64,000 nucleotides of DNA from Nocardioides halotolerans DSM 19273. Lineage in GTDB: Bacteria; Actinomycetota; Actinomycetes; Propionibacteriales; Nocardioidaceae. The notes beneath the pieces are model-generated. The model did no database searches. It had not been told where the DNA came from and saw only the letters and a list, made by a program, of their open reading frames with translations. The stretch lies in contig NZ_KE383922.1 of the NCBI RefSeq assembly GCF_000422805.1, positions 547,772 through 611,771 of the forward strand. Direction: 5' to 3'. Both the position numbers and the translations under genes were made by a program. Below, in pieces: positions 42,671 through 51,257 of the stretch (its first letter is position 1; the number at the start of each line of letters is the position of its first letter).

Positions 42671-43459
42671 GTGGCAGGACGCATCCAGGACCGCGTCGCG
42701 GTCGTCACCGGCGGCTGCTCGGGCATCGGCCTCGCGACCGTGCGCCGGTTCGTCGCCGAGGGCGCCAAGGTCGTCATCGGCGACCTGTCCGACGAGCGCG
42801 GCGCGGAGATCGTCGCGGAGCTCAACGGGGAGGCCGGCGGCGACGTCGCGACGTACGTCCACGTCGACGTCACCGACAAGACCCAGGTCGACGCGCTGTT
42901 CCAGACCGCGAAGGACGCCTACGGCTCGGTCGACATCGCGTTCAACAACGCCGGCATCAGCCCGCCCGAGGACGACTCGATCCTCGACACCGACCTCGAG
43001 GCGTGGCGGCGCGTGCAGGAGGTCAACCTGACCTCGGTCTACCTGTGCTGCAAGGCCGCGCTCCCCCACATGCTCGAGCAGGGTCGCGGCTCGATCATCA
43101 ACACCGCGTCGTTCGTCGCCGTGATGGGCGCGGCGACCTCGCAGATCTCCTACTCCGCGTCCAAGGGCGGCGTGCTGTCGATGACCCGCGAGCTCGGGGT
43201 GCAGTTCGCCCGGCAGGGGGTGCGCGTCAACGCCCTGTGCCCGGGACCGGTCAACACCCCGCTGCTGCAGGAGCTGTTCGCCAAGGACCCCGAGCGCGCC
43301 GCACGGCGGCTGGTGCACATCCCGATGGGCCGCTTCGGTGAGCCCGAGGAGATGGCCTCGGCGGTGCTCTTCCTCGCCTCCGACGACTCGTCGTTCATGA
43401 CCGCCAACACGTTCCTGGTCGACGGCGGCATCACCGGGGCCTACGTCACGCCGCTGTGA
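42671..43459 (+). CDS. Short-chain dehydrogenase/reductase (3-oxoacyl-ACP reductase-like)
   Basis: 262 residues, classical SDR: VVTGGCSGIGLATVRRF (cofactor loop), NNAGISPP, catalytic Ser in INTASFVAVMG and YSASKGG (Tyr/Lys), ending LVDGGITGAYVTPL. FabG-like annotation is generic; in this cluster it probably handles an alcohol or aldehyde intermediate of the glutamylated amine. GTG start; the upstream gap of 67 bp carries the palindromic repeat. Confidence 0.92.
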   Translation: MAGRIQDRVAVVTGGCSGIGLATVRRFVAEGAKVVIGDLSDERGAEIVAELNGEAGGDVATYVHVDVTDKTQVDALFQTAKDAYGSVDIAFNNAGISPPEDDSILDTDLEAWRRVQEVNLTSVYLCCKAALPHMLEQGRGSIINTASFVAVMGAATSQISYSASKGGVLSMTRELGVQFARQGVRVNALCPGPVNTPLLQELFAKDPERAARRLVHIPMGRFGEPEEMASAVLFLASDDSSFMTANTFLVDGGITGAYVTPL

Positions 43460-43469
43460 GGCCGGCCGG

Positions 43470-44183
43470 ATGACCACACCGCTGATCGGTCTGACCACCT
43501 ACCGGGAGCAGGCCCGGTGGGGCGTGTGGGACCAGCGCGCCGACGTGCTGCCCGCGCAGTACGCCGAGGCCGTCGTCGCCTGCGGCGGCGTGCCGGTGCT
43601 GCTGCCTCCGGTCGAGGGTGCCGGGGCCGCGGACGCGGTGGTCGCCCGCCTCGACGGGTTGGTGATCAGCGGCGGCGCCGACGTCGACCCGGGCCGCTAC
43701 GACGCCGCCCCGCATCCCCGCACCGCGGCGTGGCGGCCCGACCGCGACGCCTGGGAGCTCGCGCTCCTCGACGCCGCCGAGGCGGCGGCCTTGCCGGTGC
43801 TCGGCGTCTGCCGCGGCATGCAGGTGATGGCGGTGCACGCCGGCGGACGCCTCGACCAGCACACGCCCGACCTCGTCGGGCACGACGAGCACAGTCCCGG
43901 TGGCGACGTGTTCGGGTCGGTGGCCGTGACGACCGAGGCCGGCAGTCGCCTGGCCGCGCTCGTCGGGTCGTCACTGACCGTGAACTGCCACCACCACCAG
44001 TCGGTCGCCGACCACCCCGGCTTCGTGGCCTCGGCGCGCGCGGCCGACGGCACGCTGGAGGCCTTCGAGTCACCCGGGGGCGACCGCTTCTGCGTGGGCG
44101 TGCAGTGGCACCCGGAGACCGCCGCGGACGTCGGCCTCCTGGCCGGGCTGGTGCGCGCCGCGGCGGCGTACTCGGGCGCCTGA
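43470..44183 (+). CDS. Gamma-glutamyl-gamma-aminobutyrate hydrolase-like class I amidotransferase (PuuD type)
   Basis: 237 residues. Catalytic triad of peptidase C26: nucleophile Cys in LGVCRGMQVMAV, His and Glu in GVQWHPE; the substrate loop LVISGGADVDPGRY is typical of PuuD. It releases glutamate from a gamma-glutamylated product, closing the pathway begun by the ligase. ATG lies 10 nt after the SDR stop, so both are in one transcript. It ends 1 nt before the convergent secreted-protein gene. Confidence 0.92.
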   Translation: MTTPLIGLTTYREQARWGVWDQRADVLPAQYAEAVVACGGVPVLLPPVEGAGAADAVVARLDGLVISGGADVDPGRYDAAPHPRTAAWRPDRDAWELALLDAAEAAALPVLGVCRGMQVMAVHAGGRLDQHTPDLVGHDEHSPGGDVFGSVAVTTEAGSRLAALVGSSLTVNCHHHQSVADHPGFVASARAADGTLEAFESPGGDRFCVGVQWHPETAADVGLLAGLVRAAAAYSGA

Positions 44184-44184
44184 G

Positions 44185-45666
44185 CTACTTCTTCTTCGGC
44201 TTCGGCTTCAGCGTGACCGTTGGCGAGGTGGCCATCGTCGCGCTGTTGGCGGTGTTGATCGAGACCACGCGGTACTGCGACTTCGACGTCACCTTCTGCG
44301 ACTTGCGGCTTGCGGTGCAGTCGGGCCTGAGGGGCTTGGCCTTGCCGAGGTTGTCCCAGCCCCTGCCGTCCTTGACCTGGAACAGCACCGAGCGGCTGGC
44401 GCATACCGTGCTGGGCGCGACGGTCGCGGTCAGCTTGGTCTTCTTGCCCTTCAGGACCTTGACCTTGTCCGCCTTCAGCCGGACCTGGTCGGCGGCCTGG
44501 GGCGGAGGGGTGCCTCCGCCGCCCGAGCTCACGTGGAACACGTCGAGGACGCCTGTGCTGCCGCGCTCGGCGTAGAGAGTGCCGTTGCGGATGTCGAGCT
44601 GGCCGTAGAACGGGCCGGCGGTCGCGGCCCGGCAGGTCGGCCCGCCTGGCCCGCACGACTCGAACGCCGTGCCGCCGCCGACCCCGACGCCGTAGCCGGC
44701 CAGGAACGCGCCGTTGCGGTCGAACTCCAGGATGCGCCGGTTGTTCTGGTCGGAGACGAAGTAGTGCAGGTCGGCGGGGTTGAGCACGATCGAGAACGGG
44801 TTGCTGAACTGCCCGTTGCCGGACCCGAAGCCGCCGAAGCTGCCGGCCACGAGCGTGTGCGCCCGGTCGAGGATCGTGACCCGCGGGTCGTTGAAGCCGG
44901 CGCCGCTGGACAGCACGGCGACCGATCCGTCGAGGCTGGCGGCCATGGCGGTGTCGATGGCGTAGCTGAAGACCTCGTGCGCCCCGAACTGCTTGCCGCA
45001 GTTCTCGGGCGGCTCGCCGGTGCCCGGCGGACCGGTGGCCGGGAGGATGCACGCCTCCAGCGCGTTCGCCGGGAAGCCGGTGTTGATGCCGCCGCCGTAC
45101 CACGCCTGGCCGTAGAACGGGTGCTCCGTGGTGTTGTTGGTCAGGTCGAGGAGGCCGATCTTGTTCGTCTGACCGAGGGCGACCCGTCCCCCGCCGCCGG
45201 CGTCCACGCGCAGGATCATCTGGTTGCCGCCGAGGCGGAACCTGGTGTCGAGGTCGGCGTGCCGCTCCTCGGTGCCGTCGGCCGCCACCCAGCTGCGCAG
45301 GGTGTCACCGGTCATGACGAAGACCCGGCCGCCGTGGTAACCCATGCTCTTGACCAGGCCCCAGTTCCCGGGCAGGGAGAAGCCGTCGCCGAGCTCGTGG
45401 CCGGCGTCGTCGAAGTGCCGGACCCAGATGTTGGAGGTGCCGCCGCTGGCCGTCCAGAACGTCCCGTCGGGGGCGAGTGCGTAGGTGTCGGCGCCCGAGA
45501 GGTTGAGGGTCGTCGGCGCGGACAGCGAGCGCGGCGCGACCTGGGCCGATGGCGGGTCGCCGGTGCCCGCGGCACTCCCGACGGCAGTGCCGGGCCCGCC
45601 CGGGCCTGCGGTCAGCAGACCGGTGATCAGCAGACAGGTGACGACGGCGCGGCGTAGCAGTCTCAC
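44185..45666 (-). CDS. Secreted beta-propeller-like protein with basic C-terminal tail
   Basis: 493 residues. GTG at 45666 (GGGAGAG ribosome site) gives a signal peptide: VRLLRRAVVTCLLITGLLTA. The body (about 60-390) has repeated strand patterns of NHL/6-bladed propellers (YALAPDGTFWTASGG, NPFSIVLNPADLHYFVSDQNNRRILEFD). An Ig-like C-terminal region starting VRLKADKVKVLKGKKTKLTATV ends with KPKPKKK. No LPXTG-type anchor is seen, so it is probably secreted or bound to anionic wall polymers. Function unknown. Confidence 0.75.
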   Translation of the reverse strand: MRLLRRAVVTCLLITGLLTAGPGGPGTAVGSAAGTGDPPSAQVAPRSLSAPTTLNLSGADTYALAPDGTFWTASGGTSNIWVRHFDDAGHELGDGFSLPGNWGLVKSMGYHGGRVFVMTGDTLRSWVAADGTEERHADLDTRFRLGGNQMILRVDAGGGGRVALGQTNKIGLLDLTNNTTEHPFYGQAWYGGGINTGFPANALEACILPATGPPGTGEPPENCGKQFGAHEVFSYAIDTAMAASLDGSVAVLSSGAGFNDPRVTILDRAHTLVAGSFGGFGSGNGQFSNPFSIVLNPADLHYFVSDQNNRRILEFDRNGAFLAGYGVGVGGGTAFESCGPGGPTCRAATAGPFYGQLDIRNGTLYAERGSTGVLDVFHVSSGGGGTPPPQAADQVRLKADKVKVLKGKKTKLTATVAPSTVCASRSVLFQVKDGRGWDNLGKAKPLRPDCTASRKSQKVTSKSQYRVVSINTANSATMATSPTVTLKPKPKKK

Positions 45667-45771
45667 GGCTCTCCCCCAGGTCTCGTGGCTGGATCGAGAG
45701 TCTGCCCGGTCCGCGACCGGGCGAGAATGGCCCGATGGGGCCAGTGACACGCCGCTCCGCGGCGCATGCGA

Positions 45772-45815
45772 CCGGGCCGGGCGTGGTTGGTGAGGACCAA
45801 TCAGGCCCGGCCCGG
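45772..45815 (-). terminator. Strong GC hairpin downstream of the lipoprotein gene
   Basis: A perfect 11-bp stem, CCGGGCCGGGC with GCCCGGCCCGG, encloses a second small stem TTGGT/ACCAA. It begins 28 nt after the stop of the leftward lipoprotein gene. There is no U-tract. Confidence 0.65.
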
Positions 45816-45843
45816 CGCTGCGGATCAGGGACGCTGAGCGGCG

Positions 45844-46164
45844 TCAGCCCGTGATGCACTTCGCGATGTCGGCGGCGAAGTCGGGGTCCGACATCGCCTT
45901 GGTGTCGTCCTCGTCGCCGTCGAACTTCTCGTCGCCGTCCACGATCGCGTTGAGGGCGTCGTCGGAGAGGTCGGAGTCGTGCAGTGCCTTGGCCACGCAG
46001 TCGAGGATCTCGTCGGAGGCGCCACTGGTGCCGAACGCCGCCCCGGCAGGGTTGTCCTTGTCCTTGAGCGCCTTGGCGATGTCGTCGGTCGAGGGCCGTC
46101 CGTCGCCGCCGCCACAGGCGGTGAGCACGGCGAGCAGGGTGAACAGTGCGACGATCTTCTTCAT
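45844..46164 (-). CDS. Small secreted lipoprotein, hypothetical
   Basis: 106 residues. N-terminus MKKIVALFTLLAVLTACGGG is a lipoprotein signal with an L-T-A-C lipobox, so the mature protein starts at Cys17. The mature part is acidic and helical (DDIAKALKDKDNP, DFAADIAKCITG) with two further cysteines, C56 and C103, that may form a disulphide. The fold is not recognised. The 216 bp between it and the next divergent gene (46165-46380) hold no gene that I can see; both promoters should be there. Confidence 0.78.
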   Translation of the reverse strand: MKKIVALFTLLAVLTACGGGDGRPSTDDIAKALKDKDNPAGAAFGTSGASDEILDCVAKALHDSDLSDDALNAIVDGDEKFDGDEDDTKAMSDPDFAADIAKCITG

Positions 46165-46380
46165 CTCTTCACTCTCTTGTTGGGGCAGCCTGTCTTTTGG
46201 CTGCCATCCGGGTCCGCGAGGACCCTGTCGGGTCAGGCCCTCCCGGTCAAGAGACGTGCCGGTCGGCCTTCCCGTTCCTTTGGGGTGGGCAATGCGCGAG
46301 CGGTCGGGACCGCGCAGGGATGATGTCTACAGGGGCCGGCAGGCCGAGGTCATCGACGCACGACAGCGGGAGCGCACGAC

Positions 46381-47613
46381 GTGAGCGGCACGGCAACCAT
46401 CACCCACATCTTCAGCTTCAGCGGTCTCCAGGCAGACCTGCCCACCACACCGGTGGCCGACGCGGTCGATCTCGGCAGGTTTGAGAAGCACGTCCGCAAC
46501 CGGCCCGACCAGGATGTCCAGGTCCTGCCGCTCGGCCAGATCGACGATGTGGTGGTTGCGAGCACGGACGTGGACCTCGTGCTCACGAGTCCGACAGTCC
46601 AGGTGTGGACCGAGGGCACGGGTCTGGTGCAACTCCACCTGACCCACGAGACGTCGGACGCCGCGGAGGAGGTGTGCCGCACCCTGAGCATCCTGTGCCA
46701 CCAACGTGACCAGCTGACCATGTCAGGTAGAAGCCTCTCCGATTGGGTCGCCGAGCTCGCCGGCATCCCGCCGACCCTCTCGCTGCGCCAGGACGTCCTC
46801 CAGCTCGTGTCGGTCGACCGCGCGGCACTCGCGAGGTTCGAGGGGCCCTCGCACGAGGCGCTCGGCGTCCTCTACCGCGACCCAGGCGGCACCTACGACA
46901 CCCTCGGCACCATCCGCGTCCCGTCCGCGCTCAACCGAGCGGGCAAGACGTTCCTGGCGCACGGACGCGGCGTCGTGCTGATGTGCGGGCACTCCCGCGA
47001 GCGGCAGAACACGTTGCGCATGACCGGGTCCGAGCAGCTGTTCGCTCTGGCTCGCGCGCGGCGGGCGCGCGCGTCGATCGAGGCGCAGCTCCGGTCGGCG
47101 CAGGACCACCCGTCGCTGAGCGGGCCCTGGAAGGACACGGCCTTCCTGACCGAGCTGGCAGACGACGTACGTCGCCAGCGCGTCGTCCTCAGCCTCGACG
47201 TGCGCGCGTTCGCCGACGGCATGTTCATGCCCGAGCTCATCATCGACGACTTCCGCGCCAGCTTCGCGGCCAGCCTGCGGCTCGATGAGGTCACGGACTC
47301 CAGCGTCTACCTGGTCGACACGCTCGCCGACGTCGTCCAGTCCTACCTCGAGGAGGCCAAGCTGCTGGCCTCCGGCCTCGAGGCCGCTCGACAGCGACGC
47401 TGGCAGCTGGTGGTCGGTGTGGCGTCGGGGATCGCGATCCCGATCGCGCTGCTGCTTTCCTACTTCGGGGTCTCTAGCGCCATCACGGCGCCGGGTGACC
47501 GCTCGATCTTCGATCTCGGCTTCTACGTAGGCCCGTGGACGGTCACCGCGAGCGTGACCGTGTTGGTGGTTCTCTTGTCGCTGCGACAGCATCGAGCCAG
47601 TCGCCCCAGGTGA
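46381..47613 (+). CDS. Hypothetical CorA-like-topology membrane protein
   Basis: 410 residues, not matched to a named family. A long soluble N-terminal region (about 1-330) ends in a charged helical stretch (SYLEEAKLLASGLEAARQRR), followed by two membrane helices (about 342-362 and 383-402) and a short basic tail. This is the topology of CorA channels, but the GMN motif is absent (YFGVSS occupies that place) and the N-terminus is not CorA-like. It may be a distant CorA relative or an unrelated two-helix protein. The following GDPD gene starts 32 nt after its stop. Confidence 0.6.
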   Translation: MSGTATITHIFSFSGLQADLPTTPVADAVDLGRFEKHVRNRPDQDVQVLPLGQIDDVVVASTDVDLVLTSPTVQVWTEGTGLVQLHLTHETSDAAEEVCRTLSILCHQRDQLTMSGRSLSDWVAELAGIPPTLSLRQDVLQLVSVDRAALARFEGPSHEALGVLYRDPGGTYDTLGTIRVPSALNRAGKTFLAHGRGVVLMCGHSRERQNTLRMTGSEQLFALARARRARASIEAQLRSAQDHPSLSGPWKDTAFLTELADDVRRQRVVLSLDVRAFADGMFMPELIIDDFRASFAASLRLDEVTDSSVYLVDTLADVVQSYLEEAKLLASGLEAARQRRWQLVVGVASGIAIPIALLLSYFGVSSAITAPGDRSIFDLGFYVGPWTVTASVTVLVVLLSLRQHRASRPR

Positions 47614-47645
47614 GACCAGCACACGAGAGCGAGACTGTCGCAGCA

Positions 47646-48422
47646 ATGGCCATGCTTAGCGCGCACCGGTGCGGTGCCGGCAAGGACACGCACCTGGAGA
47701 ACACCCGCACCGCGCTCACGCGCGCGCTCGACATGGACGTGGAGTTCGTCGAGTTCGACGTGCAGCGCTGCGGCGACGGGACCTTCGTCGCCTACCACAA
47801 CGACTGGATCACCATCGACGGCAGGCGGGTCCCGCTGAGCGAGCTGACGTTCGAGGAGTTCAGCGGCCAGGCGGACCACTTCCTGCGCTACGACGAGATT
47901 CTGGACACCCTCAAGGGCCGCAAGCGCGCCCACATCGACTTCAAGTTCGTCTCACCACCCGAGGCCTACCGGGACCCCGAGAAGACCTACGAGGTCGTCG
48001 CAACCCGACGTGCGCTCGAGGTGCTCGGGGCCGACGACATCATCGTGACCACCCTCGAGGACCAGTCGGTCCGCGTCGTGCGCGACTGGGCGGACTCCCA
48101 GCGGATCGACCTGCTGGTCGGCCTCTCCCTCGGTCGCGACCTCGACGGGATGGCGCTTCCGCGCCGCGCGGCGGTGCGCGCGTCCGAGCTGCTCCCGGTC
48201 GTGCGATATCGCCGCTGCCGTGCGAACCTCGTCGTGGCGAACTTCCGGCTGGCCAGGAAGACCCTTGCTCTCTACGCCCGCCTTCGGGGGCTGCCGCTCC
48301 TCGTGTGGACGGTGGACGAGGACGACGAGCTTCGGCACTGGCTCGCGCCCGGCGCCGCGTGGCTGGTCACCACGAACTACCCCGACCGGGCGGCCCGGAT
48401 CCGGGAGACACGAGACACGTGA
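47646..48422 (+). CDS. Glycerophosphodiester phosphodiesterase
   Basis: 258 residues. GDPD TIM-barrel signatures: SAHRCGAGKDTHLENT (H-R, E-N-T), FVEFDVQRCGDGTFVAYHND (metal Glu, Asp, second His) and a C-terminal LLVWTVDEDDELRHWL. No signal peptide, so cytoplasmic. It hydrolyses glycerophosphodiesters to glycerol-3-phosphate and an alcohol. The start is ambiguous between ATG 47646 and ATG 47652. Its stop overlaps the next gene's start (GTGA). Confidence 0.9.
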   Translation: MAMLSAHRCGAGKDTHLENTRTALTRALDMDVEFVEFDVQRCGDGTFVAYHNDWITIDGRRVPLSELTFEEFSGQADHFLRYDEILDTLKGRKRAHIDFKFVSPPEAYRDPEKTYEVVATRRALEVLGADDIIVTTLEDQSVRVVRDWADSQRIDLLVGLSLGRDLDGMALPRRAAVRASELLPVVRYRRCRANLVVANFRLARKTLALYARLRGLPLLVWTVDEDDELRHWLAPGAAWLVTTNYPDRAARIRETRDT

Positions 48423-49411
48423 CCACCGCGCGCCAAGTCTGGGAGAGTCTGCCGGATGCTCGTGACCGTGCCTTCGACGGGCGCTTGTTCGGCTTCCGCG
48501 ACGACTACGAGGGGCCGGTGCGTGCGCGCCTGCTCCGCTACCGTCCGGCCCGCGCCGGTCCCGGGAGCCGTGCCGTGCTGTGGCTGCACGGCTACGCCGA
48601 CTACTTCTTCCACGAGCACGTCGCCGAGCAGGTCGCCGGCAACGGCTACGCGTTCTTCGCCCTCGACCTCCGGCGCTACGGTCGCAGCCTGCTGGCGCAC
48701 CAGACCCCCAACTTCTGCAAGGACCTGTCGGAGTACTACCCCGAGATCGGCGAGTCCGTCCGGGCCATCCGGGCCGAGGGTCACGAGACAGTCACCATCT
48801 TCGCCCACTCGCTCGGAGGGCTGATCGCAGGCTGCTGGCGCACCGAAGCGGACGACGAGACCGTCGGCGCGGTCGACTCGCTCGTGCTCAACAGTCCGTT
48901 CCTCGCTTCGCCGTTCGCCGCGGAGTCCCCCGCACGTCGACGGGCGATGACTGCCGCCGTCGAGGCAGTCGCCCGCGTCTCGCCGTACGCGAGGCTGCCG
49001 CGCGGGGGCGCGCGCATCTACGGACCGAGTCTCCATCGAGAGGCGCACGGCGAGTGGGACTATCACGAGCCCTGGAAGCCCAACGCGAGCTTCCCCGTGC
49101 GCGCCGGGTGGCTGGCCGCCGTGATCCGCGGACAGCAGCGACTCCGGTCGCGGCTGGGGCCAGGCGTCCCAGCCCTGGTGCTGACCTCTGACCGCTCCTC
49201 CCGACTCGAGTCCTTCGGGCCGCTCGCGCTGGAGACCGACCTGGTCCTCGACGTCGACGCCATCCACTCCGAGCTCACCGGGTGGCGGCCGCAGGCCGAG
49301 AGGGTCGTGCTGCCCGGGGCGGTGCACGACGTGACGCTGTCACGGGCCGAGGTGCGCCGCCTGGCCATGGATCACGTGCTGGCCTTCCTCCGGGCGAGGG
49401 AGACGGGCTAG
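48419..49411 (+). CDS. Alpha/beta hydrolase (monoacylglycerol lipase-like)
   Basis: 330 residues. VLWLHGYADYFFHEHVAEQ carries the oxyanion region, FAHSLGGLIAG the nucleophilic Ser, LVLTSDRSSR the likely acid region, and GAVHDVTL the catalytic His. The serine-hydrolase 4 plan suggests a lysophospholipase or monoacylglycerol lipase. Translationally coupled to the GDPD gene, so the pair could degrade glycerophospholipids stepwise (inferred). The stop codon shares CTAG with the convergent inositol monophosphatase-like gene. Confidence 0.88.
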   Translation: MTTARQVWESLPDARDRAFDGRLFGFRDDYEGPVRARLLRYRPARAGPGSRAVLWLHGYADYFFHEHVAEQVAGNGYAFFALDLRRYGRSLLAHQTPNFCKDLSEYYPEIGESVRAIRAEGHETVTIFAHSLGGLIAGCWRTEADDETVGAVDSLVLNSPFLASPFAAESPARRRAMTAAVEAVARVSPYARLPRGGARIYGPSLHREAHGEWDYHEPWKPNASFPVRAGWLAAVIRGQQRLRSRLGPGVPALVLTSDRSSRLESFGPLALETDLVLDVDAIHSELTGWRPQAERVVLPGAVHDVTLSRAEVRRLAMDHVLAFLRARETG

Positions 49412-50184
49412 CCGAGCTCGCCCAGCCACGCCTGCACGCGGTCGTACGTCGCGCGGTCGGCAGCACCGACCACGCCGGCAGGCGGGTCGTCCTGCGGGCG
49501 GTAGCGGCCGCCCTCGAAGGTGCCGACGAAGCCTCCCGCCTCGGTCAGGACCAGCGCACCCGGCGCGTGGTCCCAGGGCTGGGTGCCGGAGTAGATCAGG
49601 TAGTCGGCGGCGCCCTCGGTGACCTTCGGGTAGTCGACGCCGCAGCAGACCCAGGTGAGCTCGAGCGGCGGCAGGTCGCCGAGCGTGCGGCCGATCCAGC
49701 GGCGGCGCGAGGTGACCCCGCGCAGCACGTCGCCCACGGGTGGCCGCACCAGCCGCTCGCCGTTGCGCCAGGCGCCGCGGCCCCGCTCCGCGACGTACGC
49801 CGTCTCGTGCTGCGGCTGCCAGATCCAGCTGCGGGTCAGCTCGCCGCCGCGGAGCTCGGCGACCATCACGGCGTGGTCGCGGGAGCCGTGGACGAAGTTC
49901 TTGGTGCCGTCGACCGGGTCGACGGTGAACGCGTGGTCGGCCGCGCGGAACCGCTCCAGCAGGGTGTCGTCGGTCTCGTTGGCCTCCTCGCCGAGGACCA
50001 GCGCGCCGGGGTAGGCGGCAGAGAGCGCCTCGGCGAGACGCACCTCGGCCTCGTGGTCGGCGACGGTGACCAGGTCGCCGGGGTTCTTCTCGCTCACCTG
50101 CTCGTCGGACAGCGACCGGAACCGCGGGTTGATGACCTCCTCGGCGACGTCCTGCAGCAGCCGGAGGACCTCCTCGGTCCTCAC
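49408..50184 (-). CDS. Inositol monophosphatase family protein (histidinol-phosphatase-like)
   Basis: 258 residues. Metal-binding motifs LGEEANE, FTVDPVDGTKNFVHG and WDHAPGALVLTEAGG are intact. Actinobacterial members of this branch act as inositol-1-phosphatase or histidinol-phosphatase (HisN); which one cannot be decided here. The GTG start overlaps the nitroreductase stop (GTGA), so the two are coupled. Confidence 0.9.
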   Translation of the reverse strand: MRTEEVLRLLQDVAEEVINPRFRSLSDEQVSEKNPGDLVTVADHEAEVRLAEALSAAYPGALVLGEEANETDDTLLERFRAADHAFTVDPVDGTKNFVHGSRDHAVMVAELRGGELTRSWIWQPQHETAYVAERGRGAWRNGERLVRPPVGDVLRGVTSRRRWIGRTLGDLPPLELTWVCCGVDYPKVTEGAADYLIYSGTQPWDHAPGALVLTEAGGFVGTFEGGRYRPQDDPPAGVVGAADRATYDRVQAWLGELG

Positions 50185-50861
50185 GCGGTGGCGGGCTGCA
50201 CGTCGAAGGGCGGGCCGTCGTAGCGCTCGCGGGTCACGAACTCCGCGACCGGCTGGCGGCGCAGCCGCGTCGGCTGGCGCACCGGCTTCCCGAGCGGCAC
50301 GACCGCGGCGACGGCGTACTCCTCCGGGAGGCCCAGGAGCTCCTTGACCTGAGGCTCCTGCGCGATCGCCATGGTGGTGAACGTGCCGCCGAAGCCCTCC
50401 TGGCGTGCCGCCAGCAGCAGGTTCCAGGCCAGCGGGTAGACGGACGCACCGCTCACCAGCCCGACCCGGTCGAGGTGCTGGTCGGTCGCGGCCACCGCCC
50501 CGAGGTCGACGCAGACGACCACGACGACGGCGGCGGTCAGCAGCGGGGTGAGGAAGTACGCCGGCGGCTCGGTCGCCGCGATCGCCTCCGGCGAGGGGCC
50601 GGGCGGGTGGAGCGGGTTCCAGGGCACCTCGCCAGCGGCCACCTGGGCGGTGTAGCGGCGCACGGCCGGCTTGTTGAGCTCCGCGAGCGCCTCTCGTGTG
50701 GCCCGCTCGGTGACGAGCACGAGGTGGGCGCCCTGCCGGTTGCCGCCGCTCGGCGCGAACCGCGCGTGGTCGAGGATCCGGGCCAGCACGTCGTCGGGCA
50801 GCGGGTCGTCGGTGAACTCCCGGATCGCCGCGGTGGTCCGCATGACCTCGTAGAGCTCCAT
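50181..50861 (-). CDS. Nitroreductase family protein
   Basis: 226 residues, FMN-dependent. The N-terminal MRTTAAIREFTDDPLPDDVL and ARFAPSGGNRQGAHLVLV stretches are the FMN-binding signature; LLLAARQEGFGGTFTT and VPLGKPVRQPTRLRRQPV match the C-terminal part. The physiological substrate is unknown. ATG at 50861; GACACT, 6 nt upstream, is a near match to the leaderless -10 and overlaps the -10 (TAGTGT) of the divergent small membrane protein gene. Confidence 0.9.
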   Translation of the reverse strand: MELYEVMRTTAAIREFTDDPLPDDVLARILDHARFAPSGGNRQGAHLVLVTERATREALAELNKPAVRRYTAQVAAGEVPWNPLHPPGPSPEAIAATEPPAYFLTPLLTAAVVVVVCVDLGAVAATDQHLDRVGLVSGASVYPLAWNLLLAARQEGFGGTFTTMAIAQEPQVKELLGLPEEYAVAAVVPLGKPVRQPTRLRRQPVAEFVTRERYDGPPFDVQPATA

Positions 50862-50879
50862 GGCTCTAGTGTCCTCCAC

Positions 50880-51239
50880 GTGAACCCCGTGATCGGACTC
50901 TCCCTCGGCCGCATCGCCATCGGCCTCCTCGCGCTCGTGCAGCCCGCGCTCGCCGCGAGGCTCTTCGGCCTCGACGTCGCGAAGAACCCGCAGACCCCCT
51001 ACCTGGCCCGCCTGTTCGGGTCGCGCGAGGTCGCGATCGGCACCGCCACGCTGCTGGCCCGCGGCACCACCCGGCGCAACCTGATCCTCGCGGGCATCGG
51101 CGTCGACCTGGCCGACGCCGCCACCGGCGTGCTGGGCGTTCAGGACAAGTCCGTGCCGACGCGGACGGGCGCGATGCTGGTCGCGCCGGCGGTCGGCGCC
51201 GTGCTGGCCGGGTTCGCGGGCCTGCGCAGCAAGGGCTGA
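50880..51239 (+). CDS. Small membrane protein, hypothetical
   Basis: 119 residues with three or four hydrophobic segments (IGLSLGRIAIGLLALVQPAL, EVAIGTATLLA, LILAGIGVDLADAATGVLG, AMLVAPAVGAVLAGFAGL). It resembles small DUF4267-type membrane proteins of actinobacteria, but I am not certain of the family. GTG follows TAGTGT (50867-50872) by 7 nt, indicating a leaderless transcript. Confidence 0.75.
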   Translation: MNPVIGLSLGRIAIGLLALVQPALAARLFGLDVAKNPQTPYLARLFGSREVAIGTATLLARGTTRRNLILAGIGVDLADAATGVLGVQDKSVPTRTGAMLVAPAVGAVLAGFAGLRSKG

Positions 51240-51257
51240 GCCGCCGGGCACGCGCCC

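Noticed and set aside
46381..47613. Naming the 410-residue protein a CorA transporter
   Set aside because: Topology is similar but the GMN motif and the CorA N-terminal domain are absent.
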